Source of the DNA: Lacimicrobium alkaliphilum
GTDB taxonomy: Bacteria; Pseudomonadota; Gammaproteobacteria; Enterobacterales; Alteromonadaceae
Length of the DNA: 64,000 nucleotides
Assembly: GCF_002591895.1 (NCBI RefSeq)
Contig: NZ_NISX01000003.1
Coordinates: 141,732-205,731 of the forward strand
Reading direction: 5' to 3'
Shown here: positions 48,532 to 57,503 of the stretch, piece after piece
Layout of the letters: each line of letters begins with the position of its first letter
How positions within the stretch are numbered: position 1 is the stretch's first letter
Notes under the pieces: model-generated
Seen by the model: only the letters and a program-made list of their open reading frames with translations
Database searches by the model: none
Told to the model about the DNA's origin: nothing
Position numbers and translations under genes: made by a program

Positions 48532-51500
48532 ATGAATCTAACCGAACTGGCCTTTACCTACCGCAAAACCCTGTTTGTGCTTCTGGCTTTACTGCTGATT
48601 AACGGTGTCTACGCATACTTCACCATGCCGGCTCAGGAAGACCCCAACATTACCATACGTGAAGCTATTGTCAGCACGGCTTATCCGGGTATGGCGCCGG
48701 AGCGGGTTGAACAATTGATCACCAAAAAGCTGGAAGAGGAAATTCGCAAAATTCCGGAAGTGAAAAAGCTGACTTCCTCTTCCTCAACCGGACTGTCAAT
48801 AATCCATGTGAAAATCTATGATCGCTACTTTAATCTGGATGCGATTTGGCAGGATTTACGCAATAAGGTTCTGGAGGCCCAACGTCATTTGCCGGAGGGC
48901 ACCCGCACACCGGTCGTGAATGACGAGTTTGGCGACGTTTCCGTAATCACCCTGGCTCTGACGTCTGATGGTTTTGATATGGCAGCCATGCATGAGATGG
49001 CTAAGCATATCCGTGACAGCCTCTACGGTGTTGAGGGTACAAAAAAAATAGATCTGTTGGGTCAACAGGAGCAGCGTATCTATCTGCAGGCTTCCAATGC
49101 GCGGCTTGCCCAACTGGGCATTTCTCCTCAGTCGCTGATCAGTGAATTGCAGAACCAGAATATTATCAGTCCCGGTGGCCAGGTAGATACTGGCACCCGC
49201 AGCTTTATTATCGAGCCTTCCGGCAATTTCAACAGTCTCAGCGAAATCGCCGATACCCATATTACGATACCCGGTAGTGGTGAGTTTATCGCCCTCAAAG
49301 ATGTCGTCGAGATCAAACGGGGATTTGAAGACCCACCAGAAAAACCAGCGTATTTTAATGGCAAGCCCGCCATCTTTTTCGCTATCGCCATGCTCCCCGG
49401 CTATAACATTCTCGAATATGCGCCGAGGATGACGGACAAAATCAACCAGATTGAAGCCACGATTCCGGTCGGGTATCAACTGGATATCGCCACCTATCAG
49501 GCTGAACAGGTACAAAAGACCGTGGATGGGGTGTCCATCAGCGTATTACAGACACTGGCTATTGTACTGGTAGTGGTTGTGCTGTTTCTCGGTGTGCGTA
49601 CCGGGCTGATTGTCGGCACCATCATACCCATGGTGATGCTGGCCAGCCTGACGATAATGCAGTTTGTGGACATCAAGCTGGAGAGGATGAGTCTGGCCAC
49701 ACTGATCATCGCGTTGGGGCTTCTGGTAGACAATGGCATTGTGCTGGCGGAGGATTTTAAACGCCGCCTGGAAGGAGGCCAGGAACGCTTTAAAGCCATG
49801 TGCCAGAGCGGCAGGGAGCTGGCATTGCCGCTGCTGAGTTCTTCCGCCACTACAGTTTTATTTTTTCTGCCGTTGATGCTGGCGGATCATGTTGCCGGTG
49901 AGTATACCCGTTCAATTTCGCTGGTGATCCTGATTACCCTGCTAACCAGTTGGGTGCTGGCCCTGTGCATCACACCAGTACTCTGTTTTTTCTTTATTCG
50001 CGTGGATGCAAAACAAGACAGCGACAATCCCAAAAAGCAATGGGCAGTACATGATAAATACGCCTCTTTTCTGACCTGGGCACTGGCGCACAAAGGTCTG
50101 TTTATGGGCGCTCTGACATTACTGTTTGTACTGTCAATAATGGCTATAAGCCACTTACCCAAACAGTTTTTTCCCAACTCTGATCGTACTCAGGTACTGA
50201 TTAATATCGATCTGCCCAGCGGCACCTCCGCGCGGGCCACCAATCGTCAGATGCAGGAAGTATTCACCTGGCTGGATCAGGAAAGGTTCGATGATGTGAT
50301 TGAATCATACTCCGGCTATGTGGGGTTTAGTGGCCCCAGGTTTGTGTTGTCACTCAACCCGGAAGATCCTGCCGAAAACAAAGGGTTTATCGTACTCAAC
50401 ACCCAACCAGGTCAGGACCTTCAGGCACTGACGCTTAAGTTAAATAATGAGTTGGAGCGGGATTTCCCTAACCTGGTAGCGCGAGTGAAAAAAATGTTCC
50501 TCGGCCCTTCTGACTCCAGCACCATAAAAATTCAGGTAAAGGGACCTGACAAAGATGTTATTTATAACAAGGCACAGCAAATTATGGCTTTGTTGCAACA
50601 GATCCCCGACACCCTGGATATCCGCAGTGACTGGGAAAACCGCATTGCCAAAGTGGAAGTGCGGGTTGACCAGCATCGCGCGCGCCGCGCCGGGGTCACA
50701 TCACAAGACATTGCTAATGCACTTCAGGGCTATTTCTCCGGGCTCACCATCACCGAATTTCGTGAACAGGATGAAATCATTCCGATTATGCTTCGGGCTG
50801 AAGATGCAGAGCGGTCAAACCTTGACCGCCTGCGCACCCGCAATGTCTATTCCCACAGCACCGGCCGGGCGGTACCATTATTTCAGGTGGCGGAGTTTGC
50901 ACCGGTAAATCAATACGCCATTATTCACCGCGAAGACATGTTCAGGACCGTCAGTGTTGAGGCTCGCAATATTCACCTGTCTGCTGAAGATCTTCAACGC
51001 CGTATCGACGCTGATATCCAGGCCCTCGCTGCCGACCTGCCGGTTAATCATAGTGTTGAATATGACGGTGCCATTACTGAATCTGCCGCCGCTCAACGGG
51101 CGCTTAGTGCCAGTATGCCCATGGTGCTGGGATTAATTCTGGTATTGCTGATAGCGCAATTTAATGCCTACCGGCCTGCAATGGTGATTGTGCTCACCAT
51201 ACCTTTGTCATTTATCGGTGCCGTTGTTGGTCTGTTTGTCATGCAGGCACCCTTTGGTTTTATGGTATCTCTGGGGCTGTATAGTCTGGCAGGGATTATT
51301 ATTAATAATGCCATCGTCCTGATCGACAGGATTAATCTGGAGAAAGGGGACGGCAAATCTGACTACCAGGCGGTGATTGATGCCTGTTTAATGCGGGTCA
51401 GGCCTATCACCATGACCACTATCACCACAATAATGGGTCTGATGCCATTGATTGTCAGCAAGGATCCGCTGTTTTACGGCATGGCCAGCGCCATTGCATT

Positions 51501-51582
51501 CGGCCTGGGCATCGGCACCCTGTTAACCTTAGGCGTAGTGCCGGTTCTGTATACGGCTTTTTACCGCATTCAGCGTAGTTAA
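48532..51582 (+). CDS. RND efflux transporter permease (HAE1-like)
   Basis: This inner-membrane proton-driven exporter of 1016 residues has two repeats of six helices. The first helix is YRKTLFVLLALLLINGVYAY. Porter domains contain VVNDEFGDVSVITLAL and GQVDTGTRSFIIEPSG. TM4 has LGLLVDNGIVLAEDFKRRLE, with one acidic residue where AcrB has the Asp-Asp pair. The second half has SLAGIIINNAIVLIDRINLE and MRVRPITMTTITTIMGLMPL. Substrate cannot be read from sequence; drugs, bile-like compounds or solvents are typical. Confidence 0.93.
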   Translation: MNLTELAFTYRKTLFVLLALLLINGVYAYFTMPAQEDPNITIREAIVSTAYPGMAPERVEQLITKKLEEEIRKIPEVKKLTSSSSTGLSIIHVKIYDRYFNLDAIWQDLRNKVLEAQRHLPEGTRTPVVNDEFGDVSVITLALTSDGFDMAAMHEMAKHIRDSLYGVEGTKKIDLLGQQEQRIYLQASNARLAQLGISPQSLISELQNQNIISPGGQVDTGTRSFIIEPSGNFNSLSEIADTHITIPGSGEFIALKDVVEIKRGFEDPPEKPAYFNGKPAIFFAIAMLPGYNILEYAPRMTDKINQIEATIPVGYQLDIATYQAEQVQKTVDGVSISVLQTLAIVLVVVVLFLGVRTGLIVGTIIPMVMLASLTIMQFVDIKLERMSLATLIIALGLLVDNGIVLAEDFKRRLEGGQERFKAMCQSGRELALPLLSSSATTVLFFLPLMLADHVAGEYTRSISLVILITLLTSWVLALCITPVLCFFFIRVDAKQDSDNPKKQWAVHDKYASFLTWALAHKGLFMGALTLLFVLSIMAISHLPKQFFPNSDRTQVLINIDLPSGTSARATNRQMQEVFTWLDQERFDDVIESYSGYVGFSGPRFVLSLNPEDPAENKGFIVLNTQPGQDLQALTLKLNNELERDFPNLVARVKKMFLGPSDSSTIKIQVKGPDKDVIYNKAQQIMALLQQIPDTLDIRSDWENRIAKVEVRVDQHRARRAGVTSQDIANALQGYFSGLTITEFREQDEIIPIMLRAEDAERSNLDRLRTRNVYSHSTGRAVPLFQVAEFAPVNQYAIIHREDMFRTVSVEARNIHLSAEDLQRRIDADIQALAADLPVNHSVEYDGAITESAAAQRALSASMPMVLGLILVLLIAQFNAYRPAMVIVLTIPLSFIGAVVGLFVMQAPFGFMVSLGLYSLAGIIINNAIVLIDRINLEKGDGKSDYQAVIDACLMRVRPITMTTITTIMGLMPLIVSKDPLFYGMASAIAFGLGIGTLLTLGVVPVLYTAFYRIQRS

Positions 51583-51706
51583 GAATATAAGTTCTTATTT
51601 AAACCCAACCTTAGGAGAAGGTACAGGGAGAGCTGATGGAGCGGACTGAATAGTTTCCCAGTGAAAACGCACTGGCTGGATTGTCACGCCAGACTTAATC
51701 GTTGAT

Positions 51707-52426
51707 TTAGTCTGCTCTGGCGGAAACCTTCTTGTCGAGCGCAACAATCATCTTCTTTAAATCTGCTGCAGTTAGTACCGGTCCGCCGCTTTCAGATGCA
51801 TTCTTATTGTAATACTGCAACGCCTGGCGTATATGACGTCTGGCAGATTCATCATCAGCCATGGTTTCGCTCAACAAATGCATTCGGGCATGCAAAAGGA
51901 AGAATGTCGAAGAATAAAGCTCACCTTCAGAACCAAAAGCCTTGTCCACCAGGCCCATCTTTGCATCCAGTTCATAGGTTTCCAGCAGCTCCTTAAATTC
52001 TGCCAGCGCCTGATATTTCTCTGACGGACTAATATCCTGCCGGTAGTAGAGCGCCATTGTCTCTTCACCTGCCAGTACGATCTCCTCTTCAGCACTGTTA
52101 AGCTTTTCTATATGAGTTTGCAGATGATTGGTCTTGCCTTGTTCTTCCGTTTTTTCGTTTGCAATATCAGTGCTGAAATTGAGGTCAGGTTTAACTGGTG
52201 AGGAAGCTTTAGAGTCATTACCAGCGGTCTTCCATGAATTGGCTGTAATTTCAGTGGAGTGCGATGAAATCTCCTCTGTCTTTTGCGTTTCGCCAATATC
52301 ACCTTGCCACAACAGTCTGACGGCGAAAACAACGACAACCGCCAATAACAATAAGCCCATCCATAATATTTTCACTGCAATATCCTTATCAGCTGATGTA
52401 AATTGCTCAGACAAAAAACTGATCAT
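51707..52426 (-). CDS. Single-pass membrane protein, hypothetical
   Basis: The 239-residue protein has one helix (about 19-40, ILWMGLLLLAVVVVFAVRLLW). A low-complexity polar linker follows (about 45-110, rich in Ser, Thr, Glu, Lys). A helical C-terminal domain (about 115-235) begins EEIVLAGEETMALYYRQDISPSE. The tail has AADLKKMIVALDKKVSARAD. Not recognised. It lies between the RND pump (convergent) and cfa (same strand). Confidence 0.65.
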   Translation of the reverse strand: MISFLSEQFTSADKDIAVKILWMGLLLLAVVVVFAVRLLWQGDIGETQKTEEISSHSTEITANSWKTAGNDSKASSPVKPDLNFSTDIANEKTEEQGKTNHLQTHIEKLNSAEEEIVLAGEETMALYYRQDISPSEKYQALAEFKELLETYELDAKMGLVDKAFGSEGELYSSTFFLLHARMHLLSETMADDESARRHIRQALQYYNKNASESGGPVLTAADLKKMIVALDKKVSARAD

Positions 52427-52462
52427 CCCGCATTGTGTGTGCCTGAACAGAGCAAAGCCTGG

Positions 52463-53644
52463 CTACCTGGGACTATGATATCGGCTCAGAGCTGAGCCTG
52501 GCTTGCGCAGCACTAACTGAAAAAGTTGCAGGTTGCGGCTTCTGAAGCCGCCGGCGCAACATTGAAGGTAATACGTCCACATACGATAAAAGCGTTCGTT
52601 ATACTGCTTTTTTAATGTCGGCCATGCAGCCCTGAAATTTTCCAGCCAGCTCATCAGCGTGCGGTCATAATCCTGGCCAAAGTTATGTACATCTTCGACA
52701 ATAAAATAAGGTTCACAGGCCTCACTGATCTGGGTCAGAGAAGGGATAGCGCCATTGGGAAATATATATTTATGAATCCAGGGATCGGTACCTAGCTGAG
52801 ACTCCATTTTACCAATGGTGTGCAGAACAAATATTCCCTCATCCTCCATCAGGGCTCTGGCTTTTCGAAAATAGGTATCATAATTTTTCTGCCCCACATG
52901 CTCAAACATGCCAATAGAAACCAGCTTATCGAACTTCCCCTGCAGGCTGCGATAGTCCTGCAGTCGAATGTCCACCGGCAAACCCTCACAACGATCTCTG
53001 GCCAGTTTTTGCTGCTCTTTGGAGATCGTCACACCTGTTACACTGGCCTGATATTCGCGGGCGGCAAACTCGGCAAAGCTACCCCATCCGCAGCCGATAT
53101 CCAGTACCTTGTCACCAGTCTGGAGTTCCATCTTACGGCACGCTAAATCCAGTTTTGCCCGCTGTGCCTGGTGCAATTCTTCTGCCTGATGCCAATAACC
53201 GCAGGAATAACACATAGTGGAGTCAAGCATCGCCTGATACAGATCGTTACCCACATCATAATGTTGCTCGCCCACCTGAAAGGCACGGCTGACAGATTGC
53301 AGATTCACCAGCCTGGCCATCATCCAGTGCTTCACCGCCACCCATTTACCGGTGATCTCTTTCTCCAGATGTCGACTCATCAGGCGGGTAAAAAACTCAT
53401 CCAGTCTGGCACAATCCCACCAGCCATCCATATAGCTTTCACCCGCCCCCAGGGAGCCTTCCTGAAGGACTCTTCGATAAAATCGCGGATCATGAATTTG
53501 CGGATCCCAGGGGTTGGGACCATTGACTCTTATACCGGTATTGCTGAGTAGTTGCTGCAGCCATTCCGGTACGTTGTCGGCCTTGCCGGGAGGCACACTG
53601 CTGTCACTCCCGAGATTGTTGTCTGTACCTGCTGTCTCTGCCAT
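52463..53644 (-). CDS. cfa: Cyclopropane-fatty-acyl-phospholipid synthase
   Basis: This SAM-dependent enzyme adds a methylene bridge to unsaturated acyl chains of membrane lipids, often in stationary phase or acid stress. ATG 53644 is chosen over 53656 because GGAGG ends 5 bases before it; the product has 393 residues. It has MLDSTMCYSCGYW (about 145), the SAM motif VLDIGCGWGSFAEF, and VSIGMFEHVGQKNYDTYFRK, all diagnostic. The C-terminal region WRTYYLQCCAGGFRSRN-like stretch ends the family fold. Confidence 0.93.
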   Translation of the reverse strand: MAETAGTDNNLGSDSSVPPGKADNVPEWLQQLLSNTGIRVNGPNPWDPQIHDPRFYRRVLQEGSLGAGESYMDGWWDCARLDEFFTRLMSRHLEKEITGKWVAVKHWMMARLVNLQSVSRAFQVGEQHYDVGNDLYQAMLDSTMCYSCGYWHQAEELHQAQRAKLDLACRKMELQTGDKVLDIGCGWGSFAEFAAREYQASVTGVTISKEQQKLARDRCEGLPVDIRLQDYRSLQGKFDKLVSIGMFEHVGQKNYDTYFRKARALMEDEGIFVLHTIGKMESQLGTDPWIHKYIFPNGAIPSLTQISEACEPYFIVEDVHNFGQDYDRTLMSWLENFRAAWPTLKKQYNERFYRMWTYYLQCCAGGFRSRNLQLFQLVLRKPGSALSRYHSPR

Positions 53645-53733
53645 GACTCCCTCCATTGATGAAGTACTGCATGAAAGTGTGATACTGCTCCGAATCTGAT
53701 TTTATGCTAAGGGAGCGACAGACAGAAAGCAAA

Positions 53734-54711
53734 TCAGGGCATCAAAGTCAGCGGTTCTTCCTGCAGCGCGGAAAGCTGTTCTTTCAGCGACAGAATCTGT
53801 TGTTCCCAATATTTGGCGGTACTGAACCATGGAAAGGCTCGCGGAAATGCGGGATCTTCCCAGCGCCGGCTTAGCCAGGCCATGTAGTGAATCATCCGCA
53901 TCGCCCTCAGCGGTTCAATTAAAACTAACTGGCGATGATCAAAATCACAGAATTCCTCATACGCACTAATCAGCGTATCCAGCTGCAACAACCTTTGTGG
54001 CCGGTCTCCACAAAGCATCATCCACAAATCCTGAACCGGCGGCCCCATTCGGCAATCATCCAGATCCACAAAGGTAGGGCCATCACGCCAGAGTATATTT
54101 CCGGGATGACAGTCTCCATGTAAACGAATGGGCTTAAACGTGCCATTGTGAAATTGTTCAGATGTTTGCGTGATCACCTGGTCCATTACGGTAAACAGTG
54201 GCAATCTGAGTTCTTCCGGCACCAGGCTCGTGTCTTGCAGCACCTGACGCGGCTGATACAAAAAGGCTTCGACACTGACGTCAGGGCGAAAATCAAAAGG
54301 CCGGGTTGCAGCCACTCCATGGATACGGCCAATAAAGCGCCCCATCCATTCAAGCTGATCCAGATTGTCGACTTCAAACTGGCGGCCGCCCACTGAAGGA
54401 AACAAAGCAAAGGCATACCCCTGGTACTGATGCAAGGTATTCCCTGCCAGCACCATAGGCGCTACAACCGGAATTTCCTGTTCCTGGAGTTCCAGAGCAA
54501 AATCATGCTCTTCCTGTATTTGCTCATTGCTCCAGCGCGCCGGCCGGTAAAATTTCACCACCATACGTCGTTTATGGTCATCGCTGAACTGATAGACCCG
54601 GTTTTCATAACTATTGAGGGCGAGCAGGCCTGAGTCCACCAGAATGCCGGTACTCTCGATGGCATCCAGAATCAGATCCGGGGTAAGGTTGGCATAACTG
54701 AAATCCGCCAT
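53734..54711 (-). CDS. srkA: Stress response kinase A (SrkA, YihE)
   Basis: This aminoglycoside-phosphotransferase-like Ser/Thr kinase limits stress-induced death in E. coli. The 325-residue protein has ENRVYQFSDDHKRRMVVKFYRPARW (ATP-binding Lys), the catalytic HGDCHPGNILW (Asp near 202) and the metal-binding FVDLDDCRMGPPVQDLW. The length (E. coli 328) and the opening LTPDLILDAIESTG match SrkA. It starts one base into the ccoG stop codon. Confidence 0.92.
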   Translation of the reverse strand: MADFSYANLTPDLILDAIESTGILVDSGLLALNSYENRVYQFSDDHKRRMVVKFYRPARWSNEQIQEEHDFALELQEQEIPVVAPMVLAGNTLHQYQGYAFALFPSVGGRQFEVDNLDQLEWMGRFIGRIHGVAATRPFDFRPDVSVEAFLYQPRQVLQDTSLVPEELRLPLFTVMDQVITQTSEQFHNGTFKPIRLHGDCHPGNILWRDGPTFVDLDDCRMGPPVQDLWMMLCGDRPQRLLQLDTLISAYEEFCDFDHRQLVLIEPLRAMRMIHYMAWLSRRWEDPAFPRAFPWFSTAKYWEQQILSLKEQLSALQEEPLTLMP

Positions 54712-56144
54712 CAGCGATACAGGAACCGGGTTTTAGTGCGAACCTCAATAGATTCCCCCTGATCATCAACGCCTTCAACCACAATAGTAATATCCTGCAT
54801 TGTGCTTTCCAGATTGTATGGGTCAACGGCAACACTCACTGGTTCTACATAGACTTCACCGCCCTGCACCTGTACCTGGTTATTACCAATCAGACGATGA
54901 TCCTCCAGACCTTCAACAGAGATATTGTAACGTTGCAGCTGTTGCGACTTGTTGAGTATTTTCAGGGTGTAGACATTTTCAACCAGACCATCATTGGTCT
55001 CCCTGTAGAGCTGATTCCGATCGCGGATAATATCTACCTGAAGGGGTACCCGGGTGAGAATTTCAAATACCAGAAAACCGATCATGGCTGCCAGCACCAC
55101 AGCGTATCCCACCAGCTTTGGCCGCACTATATGGGTGGTTCCACCGCCAAGGCGGGTTTCTGTTGTGTAGCGAATCAGTCCCGAGGGATACCCCATTTTA
55201 TCCATCACACCATTACAGGCATCTACACAGGCACCACAATTTATGCACTCATATTGCAGGCCATTACGAATATCGATACCAGTGGGGCAAACCTGTACGC
55301 ACAGATGGCAGTCGATACAATCCCCCAGACCTTTGGCTTTCAGTTCCTCCCTGCCTGTTTTGCGGGATCGGGGCCCTCGTTGCTCCCCCCGTTCGGGGTC
55401 ATAACTCACCGTAAAGGTATCTTTATCAAACATTACCGATTGGAATCTGGCATAGGGGCAGATATGCGTACACATGATCTCACGCATCCACCCGGCATTG
55501 CCATAAGTACAGAATGTAAAAAACCAGACAGAAAATGCTGCCCAGAAGCCAGTTTCAAAGACAAAGAAGTCAATAAATAACTCACCAATGGGAGTAAAGT
55601 AGCCAACAAAAGTAAGCGAGGTGAGTAAAGCGATTATCAGCCAGCTTAAATGTTTGAGACCCTTGCGCCAGAACTTGTCGAAATCCAGTGGGCGCTGATC
55701 CAATTTCATCCGCTGATGGCGCCCGCCTTCGAATTTTTCTTCCAGCCACACGAACATATAGGTCCAGGTGGTTTGGGGGCACATAAATCCACACCACACG
55801 CGCCCGGCAAAGGTGGTCACAAAAAACAGCGCAAAGGCGGCGATAATAAAAATCCAGGCCAGCAAAGTGAGGTCCTGAGGCCACAGAGTCAGAGAGAAAA
55901 AGCTGAAACGCTGCTCGGCGATATCCAGCAAGATGGCCTGCTGGCCGTTATACCTGAGCCAGGGAATCAGCGCGAATAAGCCTACAAAAATAAACCCGAA
56001 ATAGCGACGAAAGGTTTCCAGAGGCCCCTGCACCGCCCGCACATATATCCGCTTTCTGGAGGGATCCTGTTGCTCATGGCGGCCTTGTTCAGGCTGATGG
56101 ATCTTTACCCGCGTAACATCTTTCACAGGAATTTCATTGTTCAT
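54711..56144 (-). CDS. ccoG: Cytochrome c oxidase accessory protein CcoG (FixG/RdxA)
   Basis: This membrane ferredoxin-like protein delivers reduced copper in cbb3 oxidase assembly. The 477-residue protein has about five transmembrane helices, first about 35-55 (GFIFVGLFALIPWL). The two 4Fe-4S binding motifs are CIDCHLCVQVCPTGIDIRNG and CINCGACVDACNGVMDKMG. A C-terminal Ig-like FixG domain (about 370-477) includes ENVYTLKILNKSQQLQRYNI. The ccoNOPQ genes are not in the window. Its start faces a 21-bp palindrome. Confidence 0.94.
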   Translation of the reverse strand: MNNEIPVKDVTRVKIHQPEQGRHEQQDPSRKRIYVRAVQGPLETFRRYFGFIFVGLFALIPWLRYNGQQAILLDIAEQRFSFFSLTLWPQDLTLLAWIFIIAAFALFFVTTFAGRVWCGFMCPQTTWTYMFVWLEEKFEGGRHQRMKLDQRPLDFDKFWRKGLKHLSWLIIALLTSLTFVGYFTPIGELFIDFFVFETGFWAAFSVWFFTFCTYGNAGWMREIMCTHICPYARFQSVMFDKDTFTVSYDPERGEQRGPRSRKTGREELKAKGLGDCIDCHLCVQVCPTGIDIRNGLQYECINCGACVDACNGVMDKMGYPSGLIRYTTETRLGGGTTHIVRPKLVGYAVVLAAMIGFLVFEILTRVPLQVDIIRDRNQLYRETNDGLVENVYTLKILNKSQQLQRYNISVEGLEDHRLIGNNQVQVQGGEVYVEPVSVAVDPYNLESTMQDITIVVEGVDDQGESIEVRTKTRFLYR

Positions 56145-56320
56145 AAAGATCTCTTTGCTATACCCGTCGCAATCACCGTTATTATACAGTGTCGACTACT
56201 CTTGGATTTTCACTCATAAAAAACACTGAAGATCATAACCCAGCGTGGATGGCAGTATAACATCAGCCCAATATCATTGCTTTGTTCTGCATCAAAACTC
56301 CTGGTATCACCTCAACCTGA

Positions 56321-56341
56321 ACTGGTCAAATATTGACCAGT
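56321..56341. promoter_or_regulatory. Perfect 21-bp palindrome, possible operator
   Basis: ACTGGTCAA - ATA - TTGACCAGT, both arms fully complementary. It lies 177 bp before the ccoG start (minus strand) and about 90 bp before the small membrane protein gene (plus strand). Size and symmetry fit a dimeric regulator such as a TetR-type protein. The binder is unknown. Confidence 0.55.
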
Positions 56342-56433
56342 AAACTTGGTTATCTAATTGTATAAGTAATAGCCATAGGCAGTTCCACAGCTGTGGGGTA
56401 TAATTCAGTCTGTTTTAAGAGGTAATGAGACAG

Positions 56434-56784
56434 ATGAAACGTACCGTTGTACTGTTACTGGAAATTGCATTGTTGCTAATAATACTGCGCTCTTCTTTTG
56501 CCCAGTATTTACTGGTTGATATGCAAAACTCGCTGTCGGGGTGGATATCCCATGTGGCGGAGATGGGTGAGCGTAAAACCCTTTCAGAACTGCAGGAACG
56601 TATCAATCCGACTATCGCCAACCTCAATGAATATCAGCGCGACTACATCATGAATATGACTTCCAGTCGCAGTAAGCTTGAGCATTTCGAACGCTATTAT
56701 TGTATGACGGAAGATAAAAACCCTTTCGTATATGGAAACACCCGTATCTACTTATGCTCAGAAATACGCAAACTGGAATTCTGA
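56434..56784 (+). CDS. Small single-pass membrane protein, hypothetical
   Basis: From ATG 56434 (116 residues; an ATG at 56425 is also in frame, with AAGAGG upstream of both) the product starts MKRTVVLLLEIALLLIILRSSFA, a signal peptide or membrane anchor. The remainder (about 25-116) is helical and charged (WISHVAEMGERKTLSELQER, NLNEYQRDYIMNM). It has two Cys near the end (YYCMTEDK, YLCSEI). Family not recognised. A TATAAT (56399-56404) just upstream is a plausible -10. It is convergent with the TetR gene. Confidence 0.6.
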   Translation: MKRTVVLLLEIALLLIILRSSFAQYLLVDMQNSLSGWISHVAEMGERKTLSELQERINPTIANLNEYQRDYIMNMTSSRSKLEHFERYYCMTEDKNPFVYGNTRIYLCSEIRKLEF

Positions 56785-56801
56785 ACGGTGCGGAAGATTG
56801 A

Positions 56802-57404
56802 TTATTCAGACTGCTGCACCCCGTCAATGAAAAACTGACAAATTCTATCGATAAGTACTTTCCCCTGAGCCTTATCAAGCATGGGTTTCCATTGAGCAAC
56901 CTGATCCCAGTAGGCAGCTTCTTTAATCGCACCATAGAATAAGGTTGCCGCCAGCCCGGGCTCTATGTTCCCCAACACTCCGGCTTCTGAGGCCTGAGAA
57001 AACCAGTTGTACAACTGCTTTTCACAATCACTGAATTTCTGATTAAGCAATTTGGCGGCTTTCTCGCAGCGCATGGATTCGATAATAATTATCCGTGATA
57101 AGCGCAGATAATCCTCATCACAGATCAGATGAAGGGTTTTTTCCCCGATAGTTCTCAGTTGATCCAATAAGGGCTGGTGTGGGTTAAAGGTGATATTTTT
57201 AAGTGGTTCGACACGTTTCAACAGCAAACTGACCACATCATCAAGCAGGTTTTCCTTACAGGGATAATGTTTATACAACGTGCGCTTGGATACCCCTGCC
57301 TGGACTGCTATTGACTCCATGGTAGTGGCCATCATACCTTTTTCACCGAACTCGCTTATCGCTGCACAAAGAATGTCTTCATGCTTATTGTCACTGCGCC
57401 CCAC
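56802..57404 (-). CDS. TetR/AcrR family transcriptional regulator
   Basis: The 200-residue regulator has an N-terminal helix-turn-helix (ILCAAISEFGEKGMMATTMESIAVQAGVSKRTLYKHYPCKENLL, about 10-53). The C-terminal ligand domain resembles the AefR/TetR_C_7 type (EDYLRLSRIIIIESMRCEKAAKLLN, then GLAATLFYGAIKEAAYW). It differs from BetI. It sits 99 bp downstream of betB on the same strand and may be co-transcribed. Ligand unknown. Confidence 0.88.
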   Translation of the reverse strand: MGRSDNKHEDILCAAISEFGEKGMMATTMESIAVQAGVSKRTLYKHYPCKENLLDDVVSLLLKRVEPLKNITFNPHQPLLDQLRTIGEKTLHLICDEDYLRLSRIIIIESMRCEKAAKLLNQKFSDCEKQLYNWFSQASEAGVLGNIEPGLAATLFYGAIKEAAYWDQVAQWKPMLDKAQGKVLIDRICQFFIDGVQQSE

Positions 57405-57503
57405 AACCTCTCCTCAGAGAATACCTGTTCTTAACTCTGAAACTCATCAGTAGCAAGTATACGGTATCGTCTACCCTTGCCAAGAGGCTTTTTTGTCACT
57501 TTA

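Noticed and set aside
54897-55580. 227-codon plus-strand open frame opposite ccoG
   Set aside because: Antisense to the clearly recognised ccoG iron-sulfur protein; composition is not protein-like.
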